From Streptomyces luomodiensis (lineage in GTDB: Bacteria; Actinomycetota; Actinomycetes; Streptomycetales; Streptomycetaceae): DNA of 64,000 bases. Numbering within the stretch: position 1 is the first letter of the stretch; every line of letters begins with the position of its first letter. The stretch covers positions 5,270,001 to 5,334,000 of the forward strand of contig NZ_CP117522.1 of the NCBI RefSeq assembly GCF_031679605.1. Reading direction: 5' to 3'. The notes under the pieces were generated by a model. The model was not told the DNA's origin and did not search any database. It was given only the letters and a program-made list of their open reading frames with translations. Position numbers and translations under genes: made by a program. Shown piece after piece: positions 53,459 to 62,218 of this stretch.

Positions 53459-54742
53459 ATGACACACGTCCCCCGCACCCCCAGGGGCGAAGAAGCCTCG
53501 TATGACCGTGAGCGGCTGCGGCAGTGGCTTGCCGGACAGGCCAGAGCCGACGGGGTGTCCCGTCGGCGACTGCTCACGCTGCTCGCCGCCGTGCCCGCGG
53601 CAGCCGGCCTTCCCCCGGTGTCCCGGGCCGCTGCCACCACCCCGAAGGCCGCCGGGATCGTCAAGCCCCTCCCCGACTCGTGGTTCACCGTGCGCGGCAC
53701 CAACGCGGAGACCAAGTGGGAGTCCCTGAGGGGCGTCGGCTATCACACCCCCATCGACCGGTTCTTCGTCCGTAACCACACCAGCACCCCCGTACTCGAC
53801 GCCACGACATGGCGGCTGAAGCTCTGGGGCAGTGGACTGCGCGGTGCGCCCGGGGTCGATCGGGCGGTGGAGTTCGGGCTGGAGGAGCTGCGCGCGATGC
53901 CCTCGGTGACCCGCTCGGCTTTCGTCGAGTGCGCGGGCAACGGTCGCGGCTACTACGCCACCCAGCAGGGCCAGACCGTCACCGGCACCGCATGGACGCT
54001 CGGCGCGGTCGGGGTCGCCCGGTGGCGCGGGGTGCGGCTGGCCGAGGTGCTGCGGCGGGCCGGGCTCACCGGGACCGCGGTGGACGTCATGCCGCGCGGC
54101 CTGGACGACGAGTACGTCACGGACGGCGTCAACCTGGGTCGCGTACGGCGGCCGCTGCCGCTGGCCAAGGCCCTGGACGACGTGGTCCTCGCGTATGAGA
54201 TGAACGGCGAGCCGCTGCCGTACGACCACGGCTACCCGGTACGGGTCCTGGTACCCGGCTGGGTGGGGATCTCCTCGATCAAGTGGGTCGGCGATATCGA
54301 GGTCTCCGCCGAACCGCTCTTCTCCCCCTGGAACACCGACTTCTACCGGCTGTTCGGCCCCGACCACCCCGATGGCGGCAGCCCACCGCTGACCCGGCAG
54401 ACGATCAAGAGTGCCTTCGAACTCGCGGTCGGCGCGACCTTCACCGCAGGCCGGACACACCAGCTGCACGGCAGGTCGTGGTCCGGCGCCGGTGGAGTAC
54501 GGGATGTCCAGGTCAGCACGGACGGCGGCGCCACCTGGCGGCCGGCCCGCCGCCGGGACGCCCCGCGTCCGGACGGCTGGGTGCGGTGGAGCCTCCCATG
54601 GCGGCCCTCCGCGCCGGGGCCGGCCGAACTGCTCGCCCGTGCCACCGACACCGCGGGCCGCAGCCAGCCCGATCAGGCGGTCTACAACACCCAGGGCTAT
54701 CTGTTCGACGCCGTCGTCCGGCATGCCGTGACCGTCGTCTGA
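53459..54742 (+). CDS. Sulfite-oxidase-family molybdopterin protein (Tat-exported)
   Basis: A 427-residue molybdoenzyme. The N-terminal DGVSRRRLLTLLAAVPAAAG (about 30-50) is a twin-arginine signal, so the folded protein is probably exported with its cofactor. The catalytic domain has FTVRGTNAETKWE, FFVRNHTSTP, the Mo-ligand Cys158 in AFVECAGNGRG, and GYPVRVLVPGWVGISSIKWVGDIEV. A C-terminal dimerisation Ig-like domain follows (AFELAVGATFTAGRTHQLHGRSWSG, VQVSTDGGATWRPA). There is no heme domain, as in YedY/SorA-like forms. The ATG 53459 has only a weak site (GGACTG). The Cys-leader upstream links its expression to sulfur amino acid supply; sulfite as substrate is likely but not proven. Confidence 0.9.
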   Translation: MTHVPRTPRGEEASYDRERLRQWLAGQARADGVSRRRLLTLLAAVPAAAGLPPVSRAAATTPKAAGIVKPLPDSWFTVRGTNAETKWESLRGVGYHTPIDRFFVRNHTSTPVLDATTWRLKLWGSGLRGAPGVDRAVEFGLEELRAMPSVTRSAFVECAGNGRGYYATQQGQTVTGTAWTLGAVGVARWRGVRLAEVLRRAGLTGTAVDVMPRGLDDEYVTDGVNLGRVRRPLPLAKALDDVVLAYEMNGEPLPYDHGYPVRVLVPGWVGISSIKWVGDIEVSAEPLFSPWNTDFYRLFGPDHPDGGSPPLTRQTIKSAFELAVGATFTAGRTHQLHGRSWSGAGGVRDVQVSTDGGATWRPARRRDAPRPDGWVRWSLPWRPSAPGPAELLARATDTAGRSQPDQAVYNTQGYLFDAVVRHAVTVV

Positions 54743-54758
54743 CGCCGGGGCGGGCGGG

Positions 54759-55580
54759 TCAGGGCTGTCCGCCGCGCTCCAGGGGGATGCGCTCGCCCGC
54801 CTCGATCGCGAGCGGCAGCCGGTTCTCGGTGGGCGGCAGGGGGCAGGTCGCGAGGTCGGTGTAGGCGCAGGGAAGGTTCGTGGCGCGGTTGAAGTCGAGG
54901 GTGACCCGGCCGGCGTCGTCGGGGGCGTCGATCTGGAGGGAGCGGTTCGCCGCGTACGTGGTCACGCCGGAGGTCGCGTCGGTGAAGAGCACCAGGAGGC
55001 TGCCGGGGCGCCTGCCGTTGAAGGCGGTGAGCCGGAAGGTCTCGCCGTTCAGTTCGAACTCGACCTGTCCGGGCGCGTCGTAGACGTGCTCCAGTCCCTC
55101 CACCGCGGCGCCCACGGTCACCGCGCGCGGCGCGTCGAAGGGGAGGTAGCGGCCGGTGCGGACCCAGCGGGGGTCGGGGGTGTAGGCGGGAGTGCGGGTG
55201 TAGGCGGTGCGCAGCGGGTTGCCGGGGTGGCGGGGGCGGATGATGTCGTGGCCGCCGCGCTTGGCGACCTCGATCACCGCGTCGCCGTACCTCGGGTACA
55301 CGCTGTCCCGCTCGGCGATCACGCCGAAGACGTACCGGCCGCGCACCACCGTGCCGTCGACGGTCAGCTCCTCGCCCTCGGCCAGCTCGACCACCACGCC
55401 GTCCGGGCCGCTGGACCAGGCCCCGGGAGCGTCCTCGAAGCGGGCCGGCTCCGGGCTCAGCCACCGCAGGCTGGTGATCGCGAGAAAGCCGTGCGGACTG
55501 GCGAGCGCCTGCTCGTGGTCGCGGTGCCACCGCTGCCACTCCTCGGCGAAGCTCACCCGGTCGACATCCTGGACGGTCAT
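54759..55580 (-). CDS. DUF1684 protein
   Basis: A 273-residue soluble protein. The start MTVQDVDRVSFAEEWQRWHRDHEQALASPHGFLAITSLRWLS and the end DFNRATNLPCAYTDLATCPLPPTENRLPLAIEAGER are the standard marks of DUF1684, including the CxYxxxxxCPLPPxENxL motif. The function is not established. The ATG 55580 is supported by GAGGGAG 6 nt upstream; the frame upstream of it is not coding. It is convergent with the molybdoenzyme gene, only 16 bp apart. Confidence 0.88.
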   Translation of the reverse strand: MTVQDVDRVSFAEEWQRWHRDHEQALASPHGFLAITSLRWLSPEPARFEDAPGAWSSGPDGVVVELAEGEELTVDGTVVRGRYVFGVIAERDSVYPRYGDAVIEVAKRGGHDIIRPRHPGNPLRTAYTRTPAYTPDPRWVRTGRYLPFDAPRAVTVGAAVEGLEHVYDAPGQVEFELNGETFRLTAFNGRRPGSLLVLFTDATSGVTTYAANRSLQIDAPDDAGRVTLDFNRATNLPCAYTDLATCPLPPTENRLPLAIEAGERIPLERGGQP

Positions 55581-55743
55581 CTGCGCTCCCTCGTGTGGGG
55601 TCTGCGGCGGGTCCGCTGCGTACAACCACGTCGGGGAGGAAGCCATTCCGGGGGCCGGGGGCCGGGGGCCGGGGGGTGGGGTCGGGAGCTCCGGTGGCTT
55701 CTGCGCGTACCGATCCGTGCGTACCGATCCGGGCGTACAAAAA

Positions 55744-55778
55744 AGTCACCGGCAGGTACGTTCCGACCTGCGGTGACT
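55744..55778 (-). terminator. tRNA-Glu intrinsic terminator
   Basis: AGTCACC and GCAGGT pair with ACCTGC and GGTGACT (one bulged G). On the minus strand the stem runs into six T residues (55739-55744 as A on the plus strand). It begins 8 bp beyond the encoded CCA of tRNA-Glu. Confidence 0.85.
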
Positions 55779-55786
55779 ACATAAGG

Positions 55787-55862
55787 TGGTGCCCCCAACG
55801 GGATTCGAACCCGTGCTACCGCCTTGAAAGGGCGGCGTCCTGGGCCACTAGACGATGAGGGC
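55787..55862 (-). tRNA. tRNA-Glu (TTC) with encoded CCA
   Basis: A cloverleaf on the minus strand: acceptor GCCCTCA/TGGGGGC (one T-G wobble), anticodon loop CTTTCAA, T-loop GTTCGAA, discriminator A. It is followed directly by CCA, unlike the other seven tRNAs here. Confidence 0.96.
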
Positions 55863-55943
55863 CGATGGCCCACCTGGGCGCCTCGCGGCGCTTTCGGGGA
55901 CGCGAGAAGCATATGGGATGCCGGTGAGGTTCGCCAAAACGGT

Positions 55944-57563
55944 TTACGGAGTGGTGGGCGTCGGCGTGGCCCCCGGCCGGTTCTCGGCCGGCAAATGGCG
56001 GCTGACCTCCGCCTTCGCCAGGCCCAAACCGCCCAGATCGATCTCGTCCCACGCCTGGAGCCGTCGGGTGTCCCGGTCCAGATAGAGGACCGACGCCTGC
56101 ACCTTGTCCGGTGTGCCGTCGTCCACCGCACGCAGCCCGCTGCCGCCCGTCGAGCCCTCCGTCATCAGCCGGGTACCGCCCGGCAGCACCTCCGTACGGC
56201 GGTGGTGGACATGCCCGGTGAGGGCCAGCGGCACGGTGCCGTCGGTCTCCCGGGCGGCGATCGGGTTGTGGGCGAGGGCGATGTCGACCGGGGCGCCGGC
56301 GGCCTTGCGGGCCCGGATCGCCTCGGCCAGCCGCCGTCCGGCGCGGTGCTCGACCGCGTCGCCGGCGGCCGCGGCGGACCGGTCGGGGGTGAACTGCGGG
56401 TCGCCGATGCCCGCGATCCGCAGCCCGCCGACGGTGATCACCTCGCCGTTGTCCACGACATGCGCCCCCTTGCGCCGGGCGAGGTAGCGCTGGGTCGACG
56501 CCGAGTCGTGGTTGCCGCGTACCCAGACATAGGGGGCGCCGAGGTCGGAGACGGGGTCGAGGAAGCCGTTCTCGGCGGAGGTGCCGTGATCCATCGTGTC
56601 ACCTGTGTCGACGATCACATTGATCTTGTACTGCCGCACCAGCGATTCCACGATGTGCCACGCGGCCGGATTGAGATGGACGTCCGAGATGTGCAGCACC
56701 CGCATGGTGGTCGGGTCCGGCTGATACGCGGGGAGCGTCGAGGTCGCCTCGTAGAGCTGGGTGACGTTGGTCACCATCCGCGCCAACTCCCGCTGGTAGA
56801 CGTCGAAGTCGGTCACGATGCTGCGCGCGTTGCCGACCATCGAGGGGGCGCTGGAGAGCAGCCCGGAGTAGCGCGGCTCCAGTACGGACTTCGGGTTCCA
56901 GGTCGCGTATGCGGCGCCCCCGGAGGCGATCAGCAGCGTGAGCGCGAGCCCCCCGGCGGCCATCGCCCGGCGCGGGCGGCGGTAGACGGCCAGGCCCAGC
57001 GCGGTGGCGCCGAAGACGACGGCGACGCAGGAGCGGAACGCGAGGTCGAGGGTGCCGTGGGTGACATCGCCGGCGACCTCGTCCTGTAGCCCGGAGAGCC
57101 GCTCGGGATGGTCGACGAGGGCCTGGGACCGTACGGGGTCGAGCCGGTCCACATCCACGTCGAGGCGGAGCGGGGCGTGGTGGCTGTTCAGCTCGAGCGC
57201 GCCGAGCGGGGCCACGTTGATCTTGGTGCCGCCGGTGAGGGACGGCCGCAGCGCCATCCGGGTGTCCATGGGGCCCACGGAGATGTGGACGCTGCCGACC
57301 ACCAGCAGTCCGATCCAGGCGCCGAGGACGGTCACGGCGGCCAGCCCGGCGGCGCGGACGAGGGGGCGAGGGCGCGCGGTGGAATCGAGCGCCGCGTGGT
57401 CGAGCGCCGTCGGATCGAGGGAGGGGGTGGATGAGGGGATGGGCGAGGGGCGGCGGAGGAGGCGGAAGCGGCGGAGGGGGCGGAAGCGGCGGAGAGGGAC
57501 GACGGCCGCGGTACGTGCGCGCTGAGCGGTGGCGCGGAGCAGCCGGAGCGGTTCGCGGGCCAT
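55944..57563 (-). CDS. Membrane metallophosphoesterase
   Basis: A 539-residue protein. The first 65 residues are Arg/Pro-rich with PLRRFRPLRRFRLLRR repeats, followed by membrane helices at about 72-96 and, after an external domain, at about 175-200 and 207-230. The C-terminal calcineurin-like domain (about 285-510) keeps all the metal motifs: LHISDVHLNP, IVDTGDTMDHG, WVRGNHDS, LAHNP and GHVHH. The external region between the first helices (VHISVGPMDTRMALRPSLTGGTKINVAPLG) is typical of this actinobacterial subfamily. Substrates may be phospholipid or nucleotide phosphates. The start ATG 57563 is chosen; upstream frames are repeats. Confidence 0.9.
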   Translation of the reverse strand: MAREPLRLLRATAQRARTAAVVPLRRFRPLRRFRLLRRPSPIPSSTPSLDPTALDHAALDSTARPRPLVRAAGLAAVTVLGAWIGLLVVGSVHISVGPMDTRMALRPSLTGGTKINVAPLGALELNSHHAPLRLDVDVDRLDPVRSQALVDHPERLSGLQDEVAGDVTHGTLDLAFRSCVAVVFGATALGLAVYRRPRRAMAAGGLALTLLIASGGAAYATWNPKSVLEPRYSGLLSSAPSMVGNARSIVTDFDVYQRELARMVTNVTQLYEATSTLPAYQPDPTTMRVLHISDVHLNPAAWHIVESLVRQYKINVIVDTGDTMDHGTSAENGFLDPVSDLGAPYVWVRGNHDSASTQRYLARRKGAHVVDNGEVITVGGLRIAGIGDPQFTPDRSAAAAGDAVEHRAGRRLAEAIRARKAAGAPVDIALAHNPIAARETDGTVPLALTGHVHHRRTEVLPGGTRLMTEGSTGGSGLRAVDDGTPDKVQASVLYLDRDTRRLQAWDEIDLGGLGLAKAEVSRHLPAENRPGATPTPTTP

Positions 57564-57689
57564 TGATCCCGTATGCCCGGCCGCGCGAAGGCGTATGCCT
57601 GGGCGTGCGGAGGCGTATGCCTGGGCGGTGGCGCGGATACCTTGGCGCGGACCGCGCCTTTCCGGGCCGGGCTGCCCGACAATGGCCTC

Positions 57690-58040
57690 GTGCTGGAGAT
57701 GACGCGCGAGGAGTTCGAGGAACTGGTCGCCGAGGCGCTGGACCGGATCCCGCCGGAGCTGACACGGCTCATGGACAACGTGGCCGTGTTCGTGGAGGAC
57801 GAGCCACCGGCGGACGACCCCGAGTTGCTCGGGCTCTACGAGGGGACGCCGCTCACCGACCGGGGTGAGTGGTACGCGGGCGTCCTGCCGGACCGGATCA
57901 CGGTCTACCGGGGGCCGACGCTGCGGATGAGCGAGACGCGGGAGGACGTCGTCCAGGAGACCGAGGTGACCGTGGTCCATGAGATCGCACACCACTTCGG
58001 GATCGACGACGCCCGGTTGCACGCGCTGGGCTACGGCTGA
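57690..58040 (+). CDS. Minimal zinc metallopeptidase family protein
   Basis: A 116-residue zincin-like protein. It contains MTREEFEELVAEALDRIPPELTRLMDNVAVFVEDEP, LLGLYEGTPLTDRG, ITVYRGP and the zinc site VVHEIAHHFGIDDARL (HExxH with a third ligand D just after). This matches the small metallopeptidase family (PF06262-type), which has no known substrate. GTG 57690 is 7 nt after a -10-like GACAAT (57678-57683), so it may be leaderless; ATG 57699 is the alternative start. It is divergent from the metallophosphoesterase gene. Confidence 0.88.
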   Translation: MLEMTREEFEELVAEALDRIPPELTRLMDNVAVFVEDEPPADDPELLGLYEGTPLTDRGEWYAGVLPDRITVYRGPTLRMSETREDVVQETEVTVVHEIAHHFGIDDARLHALGYG

Positions 58041-58370
58041 CTTTGGGCACGGCTGGCGTTGGGCACGGCTGGCGTTGGGCACGGCTGGCCCCCGTCCCTG
58101 GCTACGCCCGGCCCCGGGCTACGGCTGGCCCCGGGCTACGGCCGGCCCGGCGCCCGGCTGTTCCCGGCTACGGCTGATCCCGGGCGGCTGCTCCCGGTGA
58201 CGGCTGTTCCCGGTGACGGCCGATCCCGGGTATGGCGGTCCCCGGGCGCGGCTGATCTCGGTGACGGCCGACCCCGGGCACGGCTGATCCGAGCTACGTC
58301 CGCCGCCGGACATCGGCAGGGTCCGGGCTACGGCCGACGCCGGACGTGCGGTCTACGGGACGGGCCGGGT
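58041..58370. repeat. Degenerate tandem repeat tract
   Basis: 330 bp without a credible gene. It begins with an exact 16-bp unit (gggcacggctggcgtt) in about two and a half copies (58044-58087). It goes on as a degenerate array with a period of 17-20 bp and cores such as ccccgggctacggctgg, tcccggtgacggc and gccgatcccggg to about 58290. The pattern suggests slippage or a mini-satellite. Confidence 0.75.
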
Positions 58371-58451
58371 CCGTACCGTATGCGTGTCCTGGGCGGGGCG
58401 GGGCCAGTTGGGCAGGGCGTCACATCACTGCTGCCTGGAGGTGTCCCGCGC

Positions 58452-59036
58452 ATGCCCGGATTCCCCGCTCCTCGCACCGCCCGTTCCCCTCGGACCTCCC
58501 GGCACGCGCCCCGTGCCGCGACGCGCGGGGCGGCGGTCGCGGCGCTCGTGGCCGCGGCGATGGCGCTGGGCGGCTGCATGAGCATCTCCGACGATCCCGA
58601 GCGGCCGGACAAGCACCGCGGCTCCCATCAGAAGGGCGAGGCGGCGGACACGGGCGGCGCCGTGGTGCGGTCGGACAGCAGGGGGCATGCGGATGCAGGT
58701 TCCGATCAGGATGACAAGGGCGGGAAGGACGGGAAGGGAGAGAAGGGGAAGAAGGAGGGGGAAAAGGGCGAGCATCGGAAGGACGGCGAGGACCGGTCGG
58801 CCTCGGCCTCCGCCACCGACCCTGAGGCCGCCCCTTCGGTCCCGTCCGGCGGGGCCGGGGCCCCGCACCACCGCCCGGCCCCCTCGGCGCCGCCGCAGCC
58901 GGGCGGCGCCGACCCGTCCGATGCGGCCCCCGCGCCCCGGCCGTCGAGTCCGCCGCCGAGCGCACCGGACCCGAAGCCGACCGACGCCGAGCCCGCGACC
59001 CCGCCCGCTTCTCCGTCCGATCAGTCGGCGGGCTAG
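58452..59036 (+). CDS. Low-complexity lipoprotein
   Basis: A 194-residue predicted lipoprotein. A long Arg-rich n-region leads to GAAVAALVAAAMALGGC, with the lipobox Cys at about residue 42. After the Cys there is no folded-looking domain: an Asp/Lys/Gly/Glu-rich part (DDKGGKDGKGEKGKKEGEKG) and then a Pro/Ala/Ser-rich tail (about 110-194) that could cross the cell wall. The ATG 58452 has GGAGG 10 nt upstream. I do not recognise a family. It is upstream of the DEAD-box helicase gene but separated by 270 bp and repeats. Confidence 0.65.
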   Translation: MPGFPAPRTARSPRTSRHAPRAATRGAAVAALVAAAMALGGCMSISDDPERPDKHRGSHQKGEAADTGGAVVRSDSRGHADAGSDQDDKGGKDGKGEKGKKEGEKGEHRKDGEDRSASASATDPEAAPSVPSGGAGAPHHRPAPSAPPQPGGADPSDAAPAPRPSSPPPSAPDPKPTDAEPATPPASPSDQSAG

Positions 59037-59043
59037 GCCAGGA

Positions 59044-59110
59044 GACGCGGCACAGGGGACGCAGCACGGGGGACGCGGCACAGGGGACGCGGTGCAGGGG
59101 ACACGGCGCG
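59044..59110. repeat. 15-bp tandem repeats after the lipoprotein gene
   Basis: Four to five imperfect copies of gacgcggcacagggg, starting 8 bp after the lipoprotein stop, in the spacer before the helicase gene. Confidence 0.75.
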
Positions 59111-59308
59111 AACGGAGCGCATTTGCTCTTGAGGGGGGAAGGTGCGTATGGTGGTAGATCGTTTGATCCCATTTGCCCGGCGCCTTGGAGAAGTGCGCCG
59201 TGAGGCGCGTTCCTTGCTATCCCGTGGCTGACCGCATCGAGGCGGTTGTTTGCGACATCACACGGAGTTTGGGCGCGTGCCGAGACTCCGGAAGGTTTCG
59301 CATTTCGC

Positions 59309-61729
59309 ATGTCCGTTTCCACTGACCACGCCGTCATGCCCACCCTCGACGAGCCGACTGAGGCGACCGCGTCGACTGAGCTGACCGCGTCCGCTTCGGC
59401 CGAGCAGGCCGTACCGACTGAGCAGGCCGTGCCGAGCGAGCCGACCGCGTCGGCCGAGCAGGCCGACCAGACGCCGTCGTCCGAGCACACCGCCCACGCC
59501 GAGCCGTCCGAGCACGCCGCCACGGAAGCCTCCGAGACCCCTAAGGCGCCCGACATCACTTTCGCCGACCTCGGCCTCCCCGAGCAGATCGTCCGCAAGC
59601 TCGCGCAGAACGGCGTCACCACGCCCTTCCCGATCCAGGCCGCGACCATCCCTGACGCCCTCGCCGGACGCGACATTCTCGGCCGCGGCCGCACCGGCTC
59701 CGGCAAGACCCTCTCGTTCGGCCTTCCGCTGCTGACCACGCTGGCCGGCGGCCACACCGAGAAGAAGCGCCCCCGCGGTCTGATCCTCACCCCGACCCGT
59801 GAGCTCGCGATGCAGGTGAGCGACGCGCTTCAGCCTTACGGCGATGTGCTCGGCCTCAAGCTGAAGGTCGTCTGCGGTGGCACCTCGATGGGCAATCAGA
59901 TCTACGCCCTGGAGCGCGGTGTCGACATCCTCGTCGCCACTCCGGGCCGGCTGCGCGACATCATCGAGCGCGGCGCCGCGTCCCTCGACAAGGTGCAGAT
60001 CGCGGTCCTCGACGAGGCCGACCAGATGGCCGACATGGGCTTCCTGCCGGAGGTCACCGAGATCCTCGACCTGGTGCCGCAGGGCGGGCAGCGGCTGCTG
60101 TTCTCCGCGACGCTGGAGAACGAGATCGACACCCTGGTCAAGCGCTACCTGGTCGACCCGGTCACCCACGAGGTGGACCCGTCCGCGGGCGCCGTCTCGA
60201 CCATGACCCACCATGTGCTCGTCGTGAAGCCGAAGGACAAGGCGCCGGTCACCGCCGCCATCGCGGCGCGCAAGGGCCGCACCATCATCTTCGTGCGGAC
60301 CCAGCTGGGCGCCGACCGCGTCGCCGAGCAGCTGTGCGACGCGGGCGTACGTGCCGACGCGCTGCACGGCGGCATGACGCAGGGCGCCCGCACCCGCACC
60401 CTGGCCGACTTCAAGGACGGGTACGTCAATGTGCTCGTCGCTACGGACGTCGCCGCGCGCGGTATCCACGTCGACGGCATCGACCTGGTGCTGAACGTGG
60501 ACCCGGCCGGTGACCACAAGGACTATCTGCACCGCTCCGGCCGTACGGCGCGGGCGGGCCAGAGCGGCACCGTCGTCTCGCTGGCCCTGCCGCACCAGCG
60601 CCGCCAGATCTTCCGGCTGATGGAGGACGCGGGCGTCGACGCCTCCCGCCACATCGTGGGCGGTGCCGGAGCCTTCGACGAGGACGTGGCGCGGATCACC
60701 GGTGCGCGTTCGCTCACCGAGGTGCAGGCGGAGGCGGCCGCGAACGCCGCCAAGCAGGCCGAGCGCGAGGCGCAGGACCTCACCCGGGAGCTGGAGCGGG
60801 TGCAGCGGCGTGCGGTCGAGCTCCGCGAGGAGGCCGACCGGCTGGCCGCGCGGGCGGCCCGCGAGCGCGGCGAGACCGTCGTTCCGGCGGAGTCGGCGGA
60901 GTCGGCGGCCGAGGCCGGGGCGGCGGTGGCCGAGGCCACGGTGACGCTGCCGGCGCAGCGTACGGCGGAGCCCGCGACCGTGCCCGCCGCCCAGGCGGCG
61001 GCCGCCGAGGGCACGGGCACCGCCGAGGCGCCGCGCCGCTCCTCGTACGACCGGGACCGGCGCGATGACCGCCGTGACGACCGTCGGGACGATCGCCGTG
61101 ATGACCGTGGTGGCCGTTCCTTCGACCGCCGGGACAACGACCGTGGCTTCGGCCGGGACCGCCGTGATGACCGTCGGGACGACCGTGGCTTCGGCCGGGA
61201 CCGCCGGGACGATCGCCGTGATGACCGTGGTGGCCGCTCGTTCGACCGCCGGGACAACGACCGTGGCTTCAACCGGGACCGGCGCGATGACCGGCGCGAT
61301 GACCGTCGGGACGATCGCCGCGATGACCGTGGTGGCCGTTCCTTCGACCGTCGCGACAACGACCGTGGCTTCGGCCGGGACCGCCGTGACGATCGCTCGT
61401 TCGGCCGCGACCGCCGGGATGACCGCGGTGGCTTCGGCCGCCGTGACGACCGTGGCGGCCGCCCGTACGAGCGCCGCGATGACCGCGGTGGCTTCGGCCG
61501 GGACCGCCGGGACAACGACCGTGGCGGCCGTCCCTTCGAACGCCGCGACCACAACCACCGTGGCGGGGACCGTCCGTTCAACCGGGACCGCCGCGACGAC
61601 CGCCCGGCCCGCCGTGACGACCACCGGGGCGGCGGCACCGGCGGCCGTCCCTACGAGCGCTCCCACGGCTCGCACGACCGGTCCTTCGACCGCCGTGCCG
61701 ACAAGCCGCGCTGGAAGCGCAACGGCTGA
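59309..61729 (+). CDS. DEAD-box RNA helicase with long charged repeat tail
   Basis: An 806-residue helicase. An Ala/Glu/Thr-rich head (about 1-72, with recurring EQAVPTEQAVPSEPTASAEQ units) precedes the core: Q motif FPIQAATIP, motif I GRTGSGKT, Ia PTREL, II LDEADQMADMGF, III FSATL, V ATDVAARGIHVDG, VI HRSGRTARAG. A coiled-coil region (about 475-525) follows. From about residue 585 to the end there are over 200 residues of Arg/Asp/Gly repeats such as DRRDDRRDD and GGRSFDRRDNDRGFGRD. Such tails bind RNA and favour phase separation. The ATG 59309 is chosen with GGAAGG 13 nt upstream; the frame is open to 59246. Confidence 0.93.
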   Translation: MSVSTDHAVMPTLDEPTEATASTELTASASAEQAVPTEQAVPSEPTASAEQADQTPSSEHTAHAEPSEHAATEASETPKAPDITFADLGLPEQIVRKLAQNGVTTPFPIQAATIPDALAGRDILGRGRTGSGKTLSFGLPLLTTLAGGHTEKKRPRGLILTPTRELAMQVSDALQPYGDVLGLKLKVVCGGTSMGNQIYALERGVDILVATPGRLRDIIERGAASLDKVQIAVLDEADQMADMGFLPEVTEILDLVPQGGQRLLFSATLENEIDTLVKRYLVDPVTHEVDPSAGAVSTMTHHVLVVKPKDKAPVTAAIAARKGRTIIFVRTQLGADRVAEQLCDAGVRADALHGGMTQGARTRTLADFKDGYVNVLVATDVAARGIHVDGIDLVLNVDPAGDHKDYLHRSGRTARAGQSGTVVSLALPHQRRQIFRLMEDAGVDASRHIVGGAGAFDEDVARITGARSLTEVQAEAAANAAKQAEREAQDLTRELERVQRRAVELREEADRLAARAARERGETVVPAESAESAAEAGAAVAEATVTLPAQRTAEPATVPAAQAAAAEGTGTAEAPRRSSYDRDRRDDRRDDRRDDRRDDRGGRSFDRRDNDRGFGRDRRDDRRDDRGFGRDRRDDRRDDRGGRSFDRRDNDRGFNRDRRDDRRDDRRDDRRDDRGGRSFDRRDNDRGFGRDRRDDRSFGRDRRDDRGGFGRRDDRGGRPYERRDDRGGFGRDRRDNDRGGRPFERRDHNHRGGDRPFNRDRRDDRPARRDDHRGGGTGGRPYERSHGSHDRSFDRRADKPRWKRNG

Positions 61730-61817
61730 TCGGCCCGACCGGAGAAACCTGACCGGAGAACCTGATCGGGGAGCCTGGTCGAGGCGTCTGACCGGCGTCT
61801 GACCGAGGCGTCAAGAG

Positions 61818-61850
61818 GGCCGTGCAACACCGTGCTGTTGCACGGCCTTT
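61818..61850 (+). terminator. Helicase-gene terminator
   Basis: 12-nt exact arms GGCCGTGCAACA and TGTTGCACGGCC around CCGTGC, followed by TTT. It lies 88 bp after the helicase stop. Confidence 0.85.
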
Positions 61851-61910
61851 CGCTCCCGGAGGGTATTGGCTCGGGTGTTGGCCCCTGGCCGAGCTATGCT
61901 GCGGGGGTGC

Positions 61911-61983
61911 GGGTCATTAGCTCAATTGGCAGAGCAGTGGACTTTTAATCCATTGGTTCAGGGTTCGAGCCCCTGATGACCCA
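61911..61983 (+). tRNA. tRNA-Lys (TTT)
   Basis: A 73-nt cloverleaf on the plus strand: acceptor GGGTCAT/ATGACCC, D-arm AGCTCAATTGGCAGAGC, anticodon loop CTTTTAA, T-loop GTTCGAG, discriminator A. CCA is not encoded. It is the only plus-strand tRNA in the window. Confidence 0.97.
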
Positions 61984-62218
61984 CCTCGGAGACCGCAGGC
62001 ACCATCGGTGACCTGCGGTTTCCTCGTCCCTGAGGGTCCGCTGCCCGCTGTCCGCCGCCCGCTGCCCGTCGTCCGGGCCCCGGAGCCGGGGGCGGGTCGC
62101 CCTCCGCCTCGTACGCAAGATCGAGTCTCACTCGACCGGCGCTTGAGCGGGTGCCGATCGCTGCTCGACCGCAGAGCCTGAACCTGCTGCTGCTCAGGAA
62201 CGCGTAAGGAGACGGCTC

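Noticed and set aside
55581..55743. Short ORFs and ccgatccgtgcgtac-type repeats before tRNA-Glu
   Set aside because: No ribosome sites or family matches. The duplicated segment is short (about 15 bp) and unremarkable.
59258..61675. 805-codon minus-strand ORF opposite the DEAD-box helicase, rich in Ala and Val
   Set aside because: It is the reverse reading of the Arg/Asp repeat tail and helicase core; no start signal or family.
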